Shown one piece after another: positions 1 to 12,660 of a DNA stretch of 64,000 nt. Position 1 is the stretch's first letter; each line of letters starts with the position of its first letter. Position numbers and translations under genes: made by a program. This DNA comes from Ancylostoma caninum. Taxonomy: Eukaryota; Nematoda; Chromadorea; Rhabditida; Ancylostomatidae. The stretch covers positions 248,001 to 312,000 of the forward strand of contig JBAJFG010000549.1 of the NCBI GenBank assembly GCA_037903475.1. The letters are read 5' to 3'. The notes beneath the pieces were generated by a model that saw only the letters and a list, made by a program, of their open reading frames with translations, ran no database searches and was not told where the DNA came from.

Positions 1-114
1 CTGCTACAAGATTGTAAACCACTGGTGGAGTAAAACGGGCTAGATCGGGTAATGATTCTTGGAATGGAGGCTCTCCTCTGTTGAGAATACGCGGAATGCC
101 ACTAATTTTTGTCT

Positions 115-162
115 TATCCGCACCGTTATCCGCCGTCAAAAGCCTGGATAACGGTGCGGATA
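115..162. repeat. perfect 17-bp inverted repeat in a CGGATAA-rich patch
   Basis: Positions 115-131 (TATCCGCACCGTTATCC) and 146-162 are exact reverse complements with a 14-base spacer. CGGATAA-like words continue to about 215, so this looks like part of a degenerate repeat family, not a terminator or operator. No role can be assigned. Confidence 0.8.
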
Positions 163-1289
163 GGCTAAAACTTACGGATAACGGCAAAGCGGATAACCGG
201 ATACGGATAATCCGCTCATCCCTGATACATACACATACATTCCCTACCGTATCAGGCTCTCCCTTGGCCTGTAAGTCTTCCTTCTAGGAAGATAAAAATG
301 AGGGATCCAACAATGATCTGATTTTCTCGTCTTTTCACTTCGGTTTTTACCAGTTACAATTCTAGTTACACAATAGAATGGTAAATTCCAGCGCCGAAAT
401 ACCAACATAGTTGTAAAACTAGGCTTAAACAGGTAATTAAAAAAGGGCTATTTGAAGACGTACCTCTGTTCGCTTTCCATCAAGCACTGATGGGTCTTCG
501 AGAACTTGTCGTATAGAGGTGAAATTCAACGGATACAACATCATACCATCTATGTTGCCATCTCCGCTTCCTACCTAAATAAACATACAATACTGAGGCG
601 CCTAACATGTATTTCATTTTTTACTTTTTTGGTTAGAAGTAAACGCCTAAAACAAATTTCCTATTTTATGAACGAATGGTCTACAAACCATCAAATCGAT
701 ATTCATGATTTGCATTAGCGTGGTGCGCATGTCGACGGGAAGTTTTCGTATCCATTCCGCGTCGACTTCGCCTTCATCATCCGCGCTCAACTTCGAGCGG
801 CGTTGTCGTCCTTGGTAGTGACGCCCTGTGGCGTCCCTGTCTGGGCGTACAGCTAAAAGTAATAGTAGTTATGTGGTATAGAAAGCAGTCCAACAGCCAA
901 TAGTCTAAATATCCTGAAAATAAAGAATCCAGAATTCTCACGGGCCTTTTGGATCCATCCCAACCTCAATGCATTTCTTGAATCGACAATATCGACACGA
1001 ATTACGTTCGTGCCGGTCCACAACACAAGTTCCATTATGACGACACTGATACTCCGAGGGTCGCTTTAGTCTGAAAACCATGGATAACCAGATGGAACCA
1101 CAATTATTATTCCTAGCGCAGCAGCAACAATGGCGTTACCCTTTCTCTTCCAGGTAGGCTTTCTCACTGCTCGTGCTAGAGATGTGAAAATTATGAGGGA
1201 TACACAGACTAGTTTACTCAAAATGTGACGCAGACTAGCGTATTTAAAATTTACGTAGCTGCTATACATGTGATCGAATCGAATATATC

Positions 1290-2010
1290 CGATGAAATTT
1301 TCGAATGTTCGAATATTCGAACAATTCATTCACTCGGCTTTTCAAAGAATGGGCATATTCGAACTATACATTCATTCGCGTTATTCATAACTAGAGTTAT
1401 TCGAATAAATCGTTTATTCGGGCACCTAGAGAAAGCTAGTATTCGAACAATTCGTTCATTCGACTGTCTGAGAAGTGGCAAATTCGAATTGTTCGTTTAT
1501 TCGGCTTGGGAACACTTGACATTTCAATAATGATTGCACGATGGCTATTGTAGAAAGCAATAGGTATCCACTAACAAGGTCATGCCTTTAATACTCGTTG
1601 CTACTCCAGCAATTCCCGCAGATCGCCTGACGAGACCCTGATATGTGAGGCCGATCTTTGCGAGTGCGGGTAACAAAGGTTGATAGTGGCGGCCAGGAAC
1701 GAAAACTTTGAAAGCTATAGTTGAAATGGTATTGGACCGAATATTCGATTCGAATTATTCATTCATTCGGTGATTTCAAAAAGTCGGATATTCGAGTGAT
1801 TCATTCATCCGGGTAGCCGAAAAAGTCCTACATTCGAATAATTCGTTCATTCGCATATTTTGAAAACACCTTATTCGAATTATTCAAATGTTCGAATGTT
1901 GCGAAAAGCTCCATATTCGAACTATTCAGAATTCGAATATTTCAAATTTCCCATTTTTCGAATTACTCAAAAATTCGAATATTTCAAAAATCGTCGAATA
2001 TTCCAATGTA
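1290..2010. repeat. degenerate ATTCGAA / TTCATTCG repeat tract
   Basis: The motif ATTCGAA followed by ATTCATTCG-like words recurs many times with variable spacing in two blocks (about 1290-1505 and 1740-2010), separated by unrelated sequence. Similar words appear near 5560-5780 and in glutaminase intron 4 (about 16190-16460). Because the core word is nearly self-complementary, both strands read alike. It behaves as a dispersed low-complexity repeat; the open frames over it are by-products of it. Confidence 0.7.
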
Positions 2011-5000
2011 TAGTAGCTGCTGGCTCATGTCTCACTCTCGTTGCTGCAAGTAACATCACACATCGATGCGCATCAAAATGATTGCCGCAGGCCCGCCTGT
2101 TTGTTGAGTAGATAATGTGAAATTAGATAGAAATGCCTACGTTCTGCGAAAGAATCCTTTGCATCCGAAGCAAGTCACGACGCCGTAGTGTGTTTTAGCG
2201 TTACCATCTCCACAAACACGGCATGCGTCCATATCTATCCTAGGAGATTCTGGAAAGGGTGCATTTTTCAGAGGTATCAACAAACAAAAGTCAAAAGACG
2301 TTGACTCCTTATTCTGATGTATTAAATCGATACTTCAGGTTCTTTCAACCTTAAAAAGAGGTACCGCTTGAGGAGAAAGAAAGAAGAAAAAAGCGCCATA
2401 AAAAAGAGAGAATTATGCGTCAAAATAAGCAAGAGCTTAAACGATTTTCTCTCTTCTCAACTATATTTTTACGTGTCTCTCCTCCTATTGTTGTACGTAG
2501 ATGTCACGTTTGAAAGGAATTCTGTCAAAACTGCTTAATAAGCATGTATTTAAAAATGATTAAAAATGTTCTTCATTCAAAGTTACTGATAAATTTTGTG
2601 ACATTGTAATACTGTCACTTCATGTTTACTCAGTACCAACGTAAAACGTCGTAAAATCGTGCGAGTAACACACTGCTGCTACGAGTTGCTGGGCTATCGA
2701 AACGTCGCAGTATTTCTTATAATCTCCTTTACAGACAACGATAGTTGTTGTTTTTGCCTACCTCCTGTTTTGCCTGTCTGCATCTTTCTATAGCGAAAAT
2801 TTTCTCGCCTTTTTTCTCTTGTGTTTCTGCAACGATTTACCCTAGTGAAAGAAATCCCATAAACTTTAATGAACGGGTTTTCAGGACCGTTTAGCTCTGC
2901 CTTTGAGCATAATTAAAAAACTCACTGTTTTAAAAAGCTACAACAATAATTTTCCAAAATAAAACATGTCTATTTCCCAACACCAAGCCTTATAATGGAC
3001 AATATTCTTCCGCAAAAGTGTTTCAATGTATTCAAAGCTAGTCTCTATATCTGGTGACAGACGTCCGTGCACTTCCGCTTTCAAGCCGTTCTAGCACGAC
3101 CAGTTCATTTTAGGAAAATGTACTGCAGCGAACAAAAATAAGGATTCTCTTATATAAATATAAACATTGGAAAGAATGTACAAAAGATCACTAGGATAAT
3201 AGCTGATTCAAAGAGTGCTTTCTTCAAGAATCGCCCAATGTTCTCTGCATAGGTCACTGAAATCAAATCAGAAATATAAATAGAAACCATGAAGATGAGA
3301 ATTATGTAAAAGAGAGTTTTTTAAGGTTAAGGTCAAAAGGTTTTAAATTAAAAAAAACAAGAAAGAAAGAAATGATCAATTTCTGTTTCGTCTTTCTTAT
3401 ATGGAAACAGAGCATATCCAAATGCTTCCCTAGGAAATGTCATATGGAGTTTGCAGGATCCAGAAGAAAATTTTTTTGTTCATTAGCACCATTCATTTAT
3501 CAACTGAGTGACACAATTTAAAAATCAGTGCATGAATGAAGGCTAGAGCAGGGTAAAAACAAAACGATCCAAAGAAATCAGACCTAAAGGGACTTGCAAA
3601 TGAAGATTCGCTTAGAATGAATGGTTTTCGATTGTGTTCACGTACTGTAGAGGGGGGCTCAATGGATGAAGTGTATTTTCAAACTTTGTTCTTGTTGTAT
3701 ACCCTGAAGCTAGAACGACAAGAAATTTATTGAAACAAAGCAAGGAATTTAAATTGAAAAAGGAAATGAAACGCAAAGTGTTCCAGGAAAATAATTAGCA
3801 TCTTGAGGAGAATCTATTGCACATTAGTTAACTTACTCGTTTGTGACAACGGTTTGTGTACCTGCATATATAAATCAGTAAATTAAGTCAGGAGACAAAG
3901 CGGAACAGAGAAAATCATCAGAGGCGTGGAAAGCTAATTGTTTCATTATTTGGTTACCTTATTGAATATGTAGATACGAATGAATTTTAATGATGTTTTG
4001 TGATAAGTCGTTTAAACTCTAAAATTTCTTCCAAATATTCAAAATCACAGTCTTCATTTTATCATGAAAAATTGTTCAAATATCTGCATCTGTTTACTGT
4101 ACTAGACACAACTATGTAGACACATTTTCTTTACTAACATAGCTGTCTGGCCAATCACAAGCCTCCGAGCCAAATCCCCCTCCAGTCCCCCCACTCCAGC
4201 ACTCTGTCGCGATTAACGTATCTGTCCATAAACTCACCTAAGACTGCGATTGGTCGCACAAAATTTTAATGTGTCCGTTCCACATGTCGCGATCACCTTG
4301 CTATCAGCGAAAAATCTCACACAAATGAACTTTGCACGTTTTAGGAGGGACGCAATGGCGCACGCACGCACGCACAAATTTACTTCCTCATAGGAAACCA
4401 GCAAAACTAACAAACACCTTGTAGGGTTTTTCTGTCTAGGACTATAACTTAGTAAGGAATGAATATCTCTAGAAGCTACTTTAGATAGTAGCTGGCATAG
4501 TAAAATTAATAACTGTTAGAAAATGGATAAATTACAAAGCAGAACAGAGGAATACAGTAACCAGCAAGGTTGCAGCATGAATTCCCCGGAAAGAGCTGGG
4601 AAAATTCAATACCACAACACGCGTTTCGCGATAAGACATCATTGTCGATGAAAAGACGGTGATAAATCGATGCGTTGCAGGTGCTGGCTGACTGTTTTGG
4701 TTCAAGAACCGAGAACTCGTCCCAAATCAGTAAAAATTGGGGCAAAACACATGTGATCATGGATTTCAGCGCGATGCAGGATGATATGAAAAGGCGAGAA
4801 AAATAACTGGATTTCGGGAGAAGATCAAAGTCCATCGCATTCGACGCTGAGCCAAAGCTGCGTTTCTGATAACCACCCGTTAGATATAATTGTGAATCTA
4901 TATGAGCGAGATGTGCTTGGATTTTCACTTGGATTTCAGGAATTCACACGGATTCTAGGAACTTTTGACAGTTTGATTAGGAGCTTCCACCATTCTATCA

Positions 5001-7993
5001 ACTTAAGAATTTACTTAGGACCTAGGAGAACACTATATTTCGGTAGGTTGAGCAAGCAGTTCAACAGTAATCCGAACATTCAACCGTACCATAAAGGGAG
5101 GGCCCTACATACATACATATAGCCCTTCGCATCAGTCTCCAGGGCCTGCATGTCTCTTTACTTTGAGGAAATTCGAGTTGTCTACTTATTCAGAAACGAA
5201 TTCTCGGCTTCAAATAATTTTGGTGCGCTATTCTATCCAACTATACTTATCACCTTCGACAAAGAATAATCGGGGGAAAATGCCGGTGAGTAAGCCTCTC
5301 ACAAAATCCATCTCCCAACTGAGAATGTTTCCCTGACCCGGTACTTGTTTAGGAAATTCCCCATGTAAATGGATAATTTTCCTGGGAAAATGCCAAGTCT
5401 GCACTGCTACCAGTAGCGAATACATCTAAAGCATGGTAGAGACGAAAAAAATCACTCAAACGCTAGTAAATTCTCGTAAAAGCAATCTAAAGGACTATAG
5501 GATTTCGTGATAGACATTAGGATTCAAGAAATAACTACGTTTATGACAAATAATGTATTAGATGTATCGAATATTCGATTTCAAGTGAGTCAAAATTTTG
5601 AATGTTTGAAAAAGAGAAACGCGGCTTCGGATAAAACATCTGTACGGCTTTTTCCTTCCCGAGTTTTAAACTTTTATAATCGAATCTATGGTTAACCAAG
5701 TTATTGATTTTTTTTCGGTTTTTGTTCGGTGCTCTGTACGGAACCAAGTCCGATATTCAAATAGAATGAATCAAACTGTGTTGAATTCCGGGAAATTCAG
5801 TTCAGAATTAGCTTCATCGTCCAAATTAATCGAGTAGCCGAGCCGGACATCGAATAATGCGAATGTATACATATTACACTCTATCATTAAGCGTCAAATA
5901 GATCAAATTTTGATTTATCCAAACCAGTTAGGGGTCGAAAGTTCAATAGCCACGCGGCTTGATTAATTGAGTGAAGCTACTGGAAACATAGGCACCGGTT
6001 TAAAGAAAAGAAGAAACGATTATCCAAAAAAAAGATGAAGTAAAGTGTATGAAAACTTATCCAAGCTCAGCGGTGAAAAAATTATTAAAGTCTCAAGTGT
6101 AGAAGAGCATGGATATTACGGATGGTTTCTAACAAAAGAAGATCCCTAGGCCACAGACAGTAACAATTCCTTCTCTCTAATGCAGATTATTTCCTTGACT
6201 TGGAATCGTTAGAATTAGCGACGCCACTAGTAGAGCTGACGAATCTCTACACTGTAAAGCCGATCTTTTTCTATCGAACCGGAAAAATCAACTCTGAGGC
6301 CCACAACATGGGGCCACCCAACACAAGAAGACTATCCACAACGCGAGTCTGACAGAATTTGCAGAGCACAGTTCATTTTGAGCTCGATCGCGGCGGCGAC
6401 GGGGAACCGATCAAATGAAGAATTTCACATCGATGTGATAATGTGTAATGTTCGACAACGAGAAGAGTTCTCGATTTGTGGTGTTAGGGGGGAAGGATAG
6501 GGGTGTGATCGATTGCGTGGCGCCAAGAAGCAAACCGGCTCCGGCGCCCCGTACACGGAACCCACTATCTCCTCTCCAGAAATTTTCACAGTGTCTGCGA
6601 GTTTATGGTGGTGGCGGAGAAGTGATCTCGTTGATGTCACCCGGTGCTATTCTTGGCAAACGGCAAAGTTCTCGTTGACCGATCTTTGGATATTCATCGA
6701 ATTAATTGTTACACTGCTAAAGGGTGTCAGTGGAAAGGCCAGGGGATTGATAATGGGAGGGAATCAGAGAGCTTCGTAATTCACAACATGGCTTTCGAAA
6801 ACTTCCTTGTGAACTACTGATGAAAGGGCGAACAGCCCGAGGGGGGGGGGGGGGAAGGAAGTTATACTGACGGTCTAGTTAGCCCCGAAACCATTTCAGT
6901 GTCAAATCATTAAGTTATAGTAGGACGGTAGCTCTAACACATAGAATGACTTCAATTATGCATCCTAGATTGTCGTTTCTCTTTTATGGCCTGGAATCCA
7001 TGAATGCATAATCAGGCAAAATCTGAATGGCAAGCCATCTTTCATGTTCTGGATCTCTTAACATTATAGCTATACATGATAACTAATAACACCAACCGTC
7101 ACAGTCTTGTTTGGTTAACGTTTCATGAATTTCAGCCGCGGAATTAACTAGTAGGGTATATCAGGGATATATTTGGTGTGATGAAATCTATTTCGCACGG
7201 TAAAACCTTCCTATAGTAGCTACAACAACTTTTAGATTTTTTACTCCGAAAAATTCGGAAGGCTCAGATAGTGATCATCACAACGAGATTTCTTCTTTCG
7301 GAGAACACATGCATCATTGAGATTACTTAGTGTAAACATGTTACTAGTATGTAGATTTACGTAACCATAGGCATAATATAGGCGCCAACACAGTTACCAT
7401 GGGTAATTTCTCATGATGCATCCAGGCTCGGGTTAGTCCAACTGCAGTTAAAACTGGGGGAACTCTCTAGAAATCAGGGGAAGGAAACTGGTGAGAAACA
7501 TAATCCGATGCGCATAAGCATATTTCCCAGATAAAATTACATTTATCAGATACACGACCCTAGTATTACGTTAGAAGGGAAGGAACCCAAACCTCTTCAT
7601 TAAATTTCCTGCACTATCAAATAAAAAAAGCAGCGTGATACGAGATTATGGCAGAGCAATATGAGGGACTCCAGTGGTCTGGACTCTCCCCCTAGCGCGA
7701 CACCATCTGCGTCTTGGTACTCTGGTTGCCTGCGCATCCGCACATTCTGGGTAACCTCAATGATGTATGCCGCACCAGGGTTAGGTCTTATGAGCTACGA
7801 CTAAGCGAACCCAGGCTAGCAAAACCAACTTTCACCTCTTGTGTCTCCTAACATCGCGAAGTCTATAAGATAGCCAGTGGCAGATGCAGAAATTGGGAGG
7901 GAGGGGGAGAGGGGGGGGGGGGGAGCGTGGGAAAAAAGTGGGATCTCCGCCGCTTTGGGACTCAGATGGAAAATAAATTTAATAAACGAAATA

Positions 7994-8297
7994 GGGGTGC
8001 GTGTGGCACAGTGGTAAGAGGCTCGCTGCGCACGCACACGATCGATGGTTCGATCCTGCCCGAGGCCAACCAAGCCTTCCATCCCTCCGGGGTCGGTAAA
8101 TTGGTACCAGAGAAGTCTGGGAGGACTCCTCTGGTACCAATTTACCGACACTGACTTGGTACATCGGGTGCCCCCCGCAAGTCATTGTACAGGGCACATA
8201 CGCATTCAACGCCTCTACGATGCTCAGATGAAGTCGAATGCGTGGCGCATCCCTCGTGACGGGATTGATTAACGCCGACCACTTTATCCTTTATCCT
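7994..8297 (+). mobile_element. tRNA-derived SINE with 11-bp target duplication
   Basis: The left part resembles a tRNA gene: a pol III A-box-like TGGCACAGTGG and, about 40 bases on, a B-box-like GGTTCGATCC. The element is bounded by a perfect 11-bp direct repeat, TAAACGAAATA, at 7983-7993 and 8298-8308, and ends in a short repeated tail (CTTTATCCTTTATCC). It sits inside a hAT MITE, so it is the younger insertion. The parent tRNA is uncertain because the tRNA fold is degraded. It contains a 21-bp perfect hairpin, listed separately. Confidence 0.8.
8092..8149. repeat. 21-bp perfect hairpin inside the SINE
   Basis: Positions 8092-8112 (GTCGGTAAATTGGTACCAGA and one more G) pair exactly with 8129-8149 around a 16-base loop. 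It lies downstream of the tRNA-like head, so a pol III transcript of the SINE would fold into a long stem. Function is unknown. Confidence 0.85.
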
Positions 8298-11200
8298 TAA
8301 ACGAAATAATTATATTAATAAATCACAAACAAAATTATATTAAAAATAATAAAAAATAAATAATTGAAAATAAACTAGTACAAGATTTTTATTTGTACTG
8401 TGAAGCAATTTCCAAATATTGGCGACCCGTTTTTGGGGGGGGGGGGTGGGACGCGCCCACGCCCCTCCACCCTGCGACCGCCACTGGGAATAGCCAGTGG
8501 TGCTAGCCGTCGCTGGTTCGCGTGATCAACGTTTCATAAATCCCAACTGAGTGGGGGGGGGGGGGGGGAAGAGAGGACAGTGTTCAGCCGCTACTCACAT
8601 CATGGGAGAAGAATTTCGCCGAAAAAGTCTGGACCTCCGTCCCTTACTTTCACTTAGAAAAACCTAGTTGGAAAGATCAAAATCTAAGCCATGGACAATC
8701 TATTGCTTGAGTGGAGATTTGAGATTGCCCAGCAAAGATATGAATACACATCCTGAAAGAAAAAAAAACCGAAGCAGAGGGGCCAAACCATGAAATAAAT
8801 TCGCACTAAGATAGTTGCTGATGTCTCTGATTCTCGAAATGATGTCAACATTTTGGTTCGATTTATTGGGACGTACAACTCTTCCGTGATCAATGACAAC
8901 CCCACGTCATTTTCACTTACGTCATTTTCTACACTCTAGTACGTAGATTTCGATCGACATGAAAACAACTCGCCGAACAGAAACAGAAAATATCAAAACT
9001 GGAATGTCGAAAAAATTTGCAACCGCCTTCAAGGTAGCGGGTGTGAACTTAAGAGCCAGCATAATTCAGTGGCTGACATAACCCACATAATGAGACCGAA
9101 ATTTGTCCCAAACTGGATTAAGACTTGGCCCTGATGTAAGCTAAAATCCAGGTAAATTTCATAGACGGAGACAGCACCGGAAGAAAGCCTAAGAAAAGAG
9201 AGAGGATTTTTCAAATGTGTCTGTGATTTTGATTGACATATGTAGAAGACATCAACACGATCCAGAACATCAAATACTTTTGGGGAGGTGGAGCACAGGC
9301 ATACACGAGAGATCACTTTGGAGGGCCACTCGCAAAGAAGCGGTATTGAAGGAGTGAGTGCTTCGGAGAGATAAGGAATGCCAAGAGGACCATGGGAACT
9401 TTGCAGAGGGACCAAAGGACATAAATGTTATCAGTGGCACTACCAAAGGAGCGATCTTTTGATACCACAGACGTGCGCGAAACATCTCACGCAGCTAGTC
9501 TAGACAATTTGTTGTGTATTCAGAAAACGGGAGAAAAATCTACTGGTTTTCCAACATTTTGAAGGAGAAAATTTAGTTGGTTAGATGTTGGAGAAGGGTT
9601 GAGAGTTGGAATACATCAACGTCTGGGAAATGCCCATTAAACTCCAAGGGCTAGAAATTGAGATGGGCTAAGGATTAAACGAATGAATATGAGAAACTGA
9701 GAGGGGAGGGGCATTTCCAGCTGCTTCCTGGAGAAAATGGAATACTGCTTCATTTTGTTGCTGATTTCATGCGAGGATCGTGTACGTCTTAGCTTTCAAA
9801 AGCAAAAACAGAGCAAGTTCGTTGAAATACAAAAAAGTTTTCTATTTTACCACTAATTCTATGCAGTGTGTTCACCAAACCTAACAGATTTTCGAATCCA
9901 AAGCTGTAATAAAACAGATTAAGTGGAATCGTTAGCTTGTGTGCTGTCTAAAAAAATATTTAACTATTCTCGTCTATGTTCATTTAATTATAGCTCATAA
10001 ACGGATCGATTACCTTATTTCAAGCTAACAATTTTTCTGAACGAAGCACCCTCATCACCTCAGATGAATAAAGCGAAAAAGTCGAAGTTAGTATGCACGA
10101 TGTTCACCCACCACTAACGCGTTTCAGCTCTTCCTGGAACAGCTTAACGTCAGCACCAAATGCGGCGGCGAACCGTTTTCATAGCAAATTCCACCTGGAT
10201 TCATCCGTGTAAATGATGAAATATCGTGTCCACTTGTCTAAATGATAAAATATTGAATGCACTAATTGTACTCCACCAAGACATCCAATAAGAGATCTAC
10301 AATTAGATAAATGAAATGCATTACATGTATGTCATCGAACAACGAATATATCACCTCAACCAAAAACCACACTACACTATGTCTAATTATACGTCTATGT
10401 GATGCATCCTTGGATAGAGCATTATTACCAACAATAAAACCTCATCTTGAATAGAGTTATTATTTAAACAAACAGATATTTATTTTGTTAGGTTTAGTCT
10501 GCTAGCTAGATTTACTTCATTATGACCAAAATAACCTTGGTGTGATTGGCCTTATGCCGTAAATCACTCTCTAGTGGTAAAAGGGGCAAGAGAGCACCTG
10601 GAGGAATGGTCTTAATTCCATGCGTATCCGGGTGGGTCTATGTTCTCTTTCAGACCCCAAAGCACACCACCTCCAAGGTGTGTGGGCATGTAACAATGGG
10701 GATTTTTTTCTTTTTTCTAAGAGTGTGCATTGCAGGTGGGCAGTCTGTAACATTAGTTCATATGGTTTGGGTGTGGTTTTCGCATGAGTCGAAATAAATT
10801 TAGAGGAGTTTGGTTGTGATCGATGTATCCACTTCAACAATATGAGACTTAGATGACGATATAGGGGTGATAGGAATGGGAGAGGATGACGTTAATATTT
10901 GCTTCAGTACTTTGAGAGAAGAATCTGACCAATACAAATTTCATGTAAATATAAGTTTTGATAGATCAATTTCCTTCAGTTTTCTTCTGAAAATGGAACT
11001 ACTTTGAGCCTGCTGGACATGAGGAGTAATAGGAGGACCAGACATATCCAGCTCAAAAAGTGAAACTATAAAGATGAAGCTGCAAAGTGTGAAAAGATAT
11101 ATATTTTGGCTGGAATGAAGTTATTCATGAGTTCGAAAAGTTCAGGTTCTGGGACACCTTTGATAGCTTCACAACATTTAGTGACTTGGTATTTATAAGC

Positions 11201-11326
11201 GTGGACAATCACGTAGAAATGCGCGTTCTTGCGTGAAACAAAACTAATTTTAGGAAAATGTGACAGAAACCTTCAACACACCCACAGTTGGTATGGGTGA
11301 GCACTGACCATCTACCTCATTTTCAG

Positions 11327-11499
11327 GCGACAGTGCTCCCCTGGACGATGAAGCTAACAATAAGCAGCGTTTCGAAACAGCAGCTCACCCGAATTCAAAT
11401 CTCAGCGCAGCATTTCAACCTTCTCTCCACGAAGAAGACGTTATCTACGGAAACAAGCGAAAGATTCAAAGTGTCATTGCTGAGTTGGGAGGGGCATAA
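11327..11499 (+). other. orphan candidate exon, acidic peptide
   Basis: A TTTTCAG acceptor at 11320-11326 is followed by 56 open codons and a TAA. The predicted peptide has normal protein-like composition (starts GDSAPLDDEANNKQ, ends KRKIQSVIAELGGA) rather than the skewed composition of random frames. No family is recognised, and I found no convincing upstream exon or start. It could be the last exon of an unassembled gene, a relic, or chance. Confidence 0.3.
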
Positions 11500-12516
11500 G
11501 ACAGGACCACTCCCTAGCTCATTTCGTCAGGTTTGGTGCATGATTTTTGCAGAACGAGAATAAAACGTGCCAAAGAGAAATTTTAGGAGCCATTCCTTCT
11601 ATGGGATGGTTGTGAATTTCCTCGTGTGCCAACGCAAATTTGCCGTGATCGGCCGCGCAGAAATTAGCACTCCCCTTAAGACATTCCCTCTCCTATTTAA
11701 CCGTAGACACAACGTCATCTTTGGTATGTAACTTTTCGGCATATACATGGATTCGGCTCTTCTTCTTCACTTTGCCTTTATTTCAGGAATCAAAGATTTG
11801 GCAATCGGCATAGGCAGATCATAGAATTTCAAACACGCCATGAAAAGCTACTTCAGACGGTTCTGAGCTGTTGTCCGAAGTTCAATATCGTGTATCGTGT
11901 TAACTGAAACTAAGGAGGCAACGTGCATTTTAAATTGGGCAACCTTCTGCTACAGCTTGTCATCAACCACCATTAGACTGGCCGCAATCCTGTCTTCCGA
12001 TGTCAACTACTGCGCGGTGCTCGTAAAGTCCATGGACAACAACACGCACGTAGACATATACGAACAAGAAATTGCCCATATCATTCCCTCACAAACAATA
12101 CGATGCGTCCACTATCACCATTCTTCATGTGAAATTTTTTTTCATTTATTTTTTCTTCAAATTCCTTCACTTTCCCTTCATCATAACCTACAAGATCCGT
12201 CATTATCTATCGAGCTGCAGTGATCTCGCAGCCCGACATATTCTTTATGGAGACGATCAGTGTGGATCATCTGGTCTCACCAGCAGTCCTTGCTCAGTGT
12301 CATCATTCTATATAATAGCTGGCTTAGGCTGTTTATATGTGTGTCAGTATGTAAGAGTGTATGTGTGTCAGATCGTTACGAAATCCTACGATTGCTCAGT
12401 GATTGTAATTGTGATGTCATATAAGAGCCTAGGAACGGGTTTGGTGTGACGGAGTGGGGTAGGGGTGAGATGAAGCAGAAGGTCGGATGATGTGCAGTGG
12501 GTCCGTTGATGGAGAA

Positions 12517-12660
12517 GGGTGCGCCGGCACCCAAAAGTGAGGGAGACGGATCCACCACTGTGATACGCGTACGCTGGCGTCCAAAAGTGGGGGAAGGCCT
12601 GGGTTCGGGTCCACCGCTGTGATAAGGGTGCCGTTTTCCAGAAGTGGTGGAGTCAGGCGC
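12517..12660. repeat. short imperfect tandem repeat
   Basis: Two and a half diverged units share the words CCAAAAGTG-GGG and TCCACC-CTGTGATA. The unit is roughly 60 bp. The overlapping - strand open frames with many prolines are products of this repeat. Confidence 0.6.

Larger units (their letters stand above)
1..7874. other. gene-poor, repeat-bearing region; no gene recognised
   Basis: I found no exon chain or recognisable protein here on either strand. Open frames are short, lack flanking splice sites and show no family motif; the longest, 140 codons on the - strand at 4506-4928, resembles nothing I know. Apart from the palindrome and the ATTCGAA tract listed separately, there is a short CGCA tandem near 4360 and a G14 run near 6841. 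A weaker patch of the ATTCGA-like repeat occurs near 5560-5780. Confidence 0.6.
7875..8486. mobile_element. hAT-type MITE copy, interrupted by a SINE
   Basis: The ends are inverted repeats of the type CAGTGGCGGACGCAG (left end with two changes at 7875, right end at 8472-8486). Inside are a G-rich stretch, the words GGATCTCCGCCG and GGAAAATAAA, an AT-rich middle and a second G-run before GGCGACCC. The same order is found in the cleaner copy at 60137-60419, which carries an 8-bp target duplication; here the flanking octamers match at only 5 of 8 positions. There is no transposase, so it is non-autonomous. About half its length is the inserted SINE at 7994-8297. Confidence 0.8.

Noticed and set aside
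4506..4928. 140-codon - strand open frame
   Set aside because: Odd composition, no acceptor or donor context, no family motif; consistent with chance in a gene-poor stretch.
7994..8070. functional tRNA gene
   Set aside because: A and B boxes are present but the cloverleaf is degraded and the unit has a target duplication and tail, so it is a SINE.
9029..9415. 128-codon - strand open frame
   Set aside because: No recognisable domain or splice structure; may be part of a decayed repeat.
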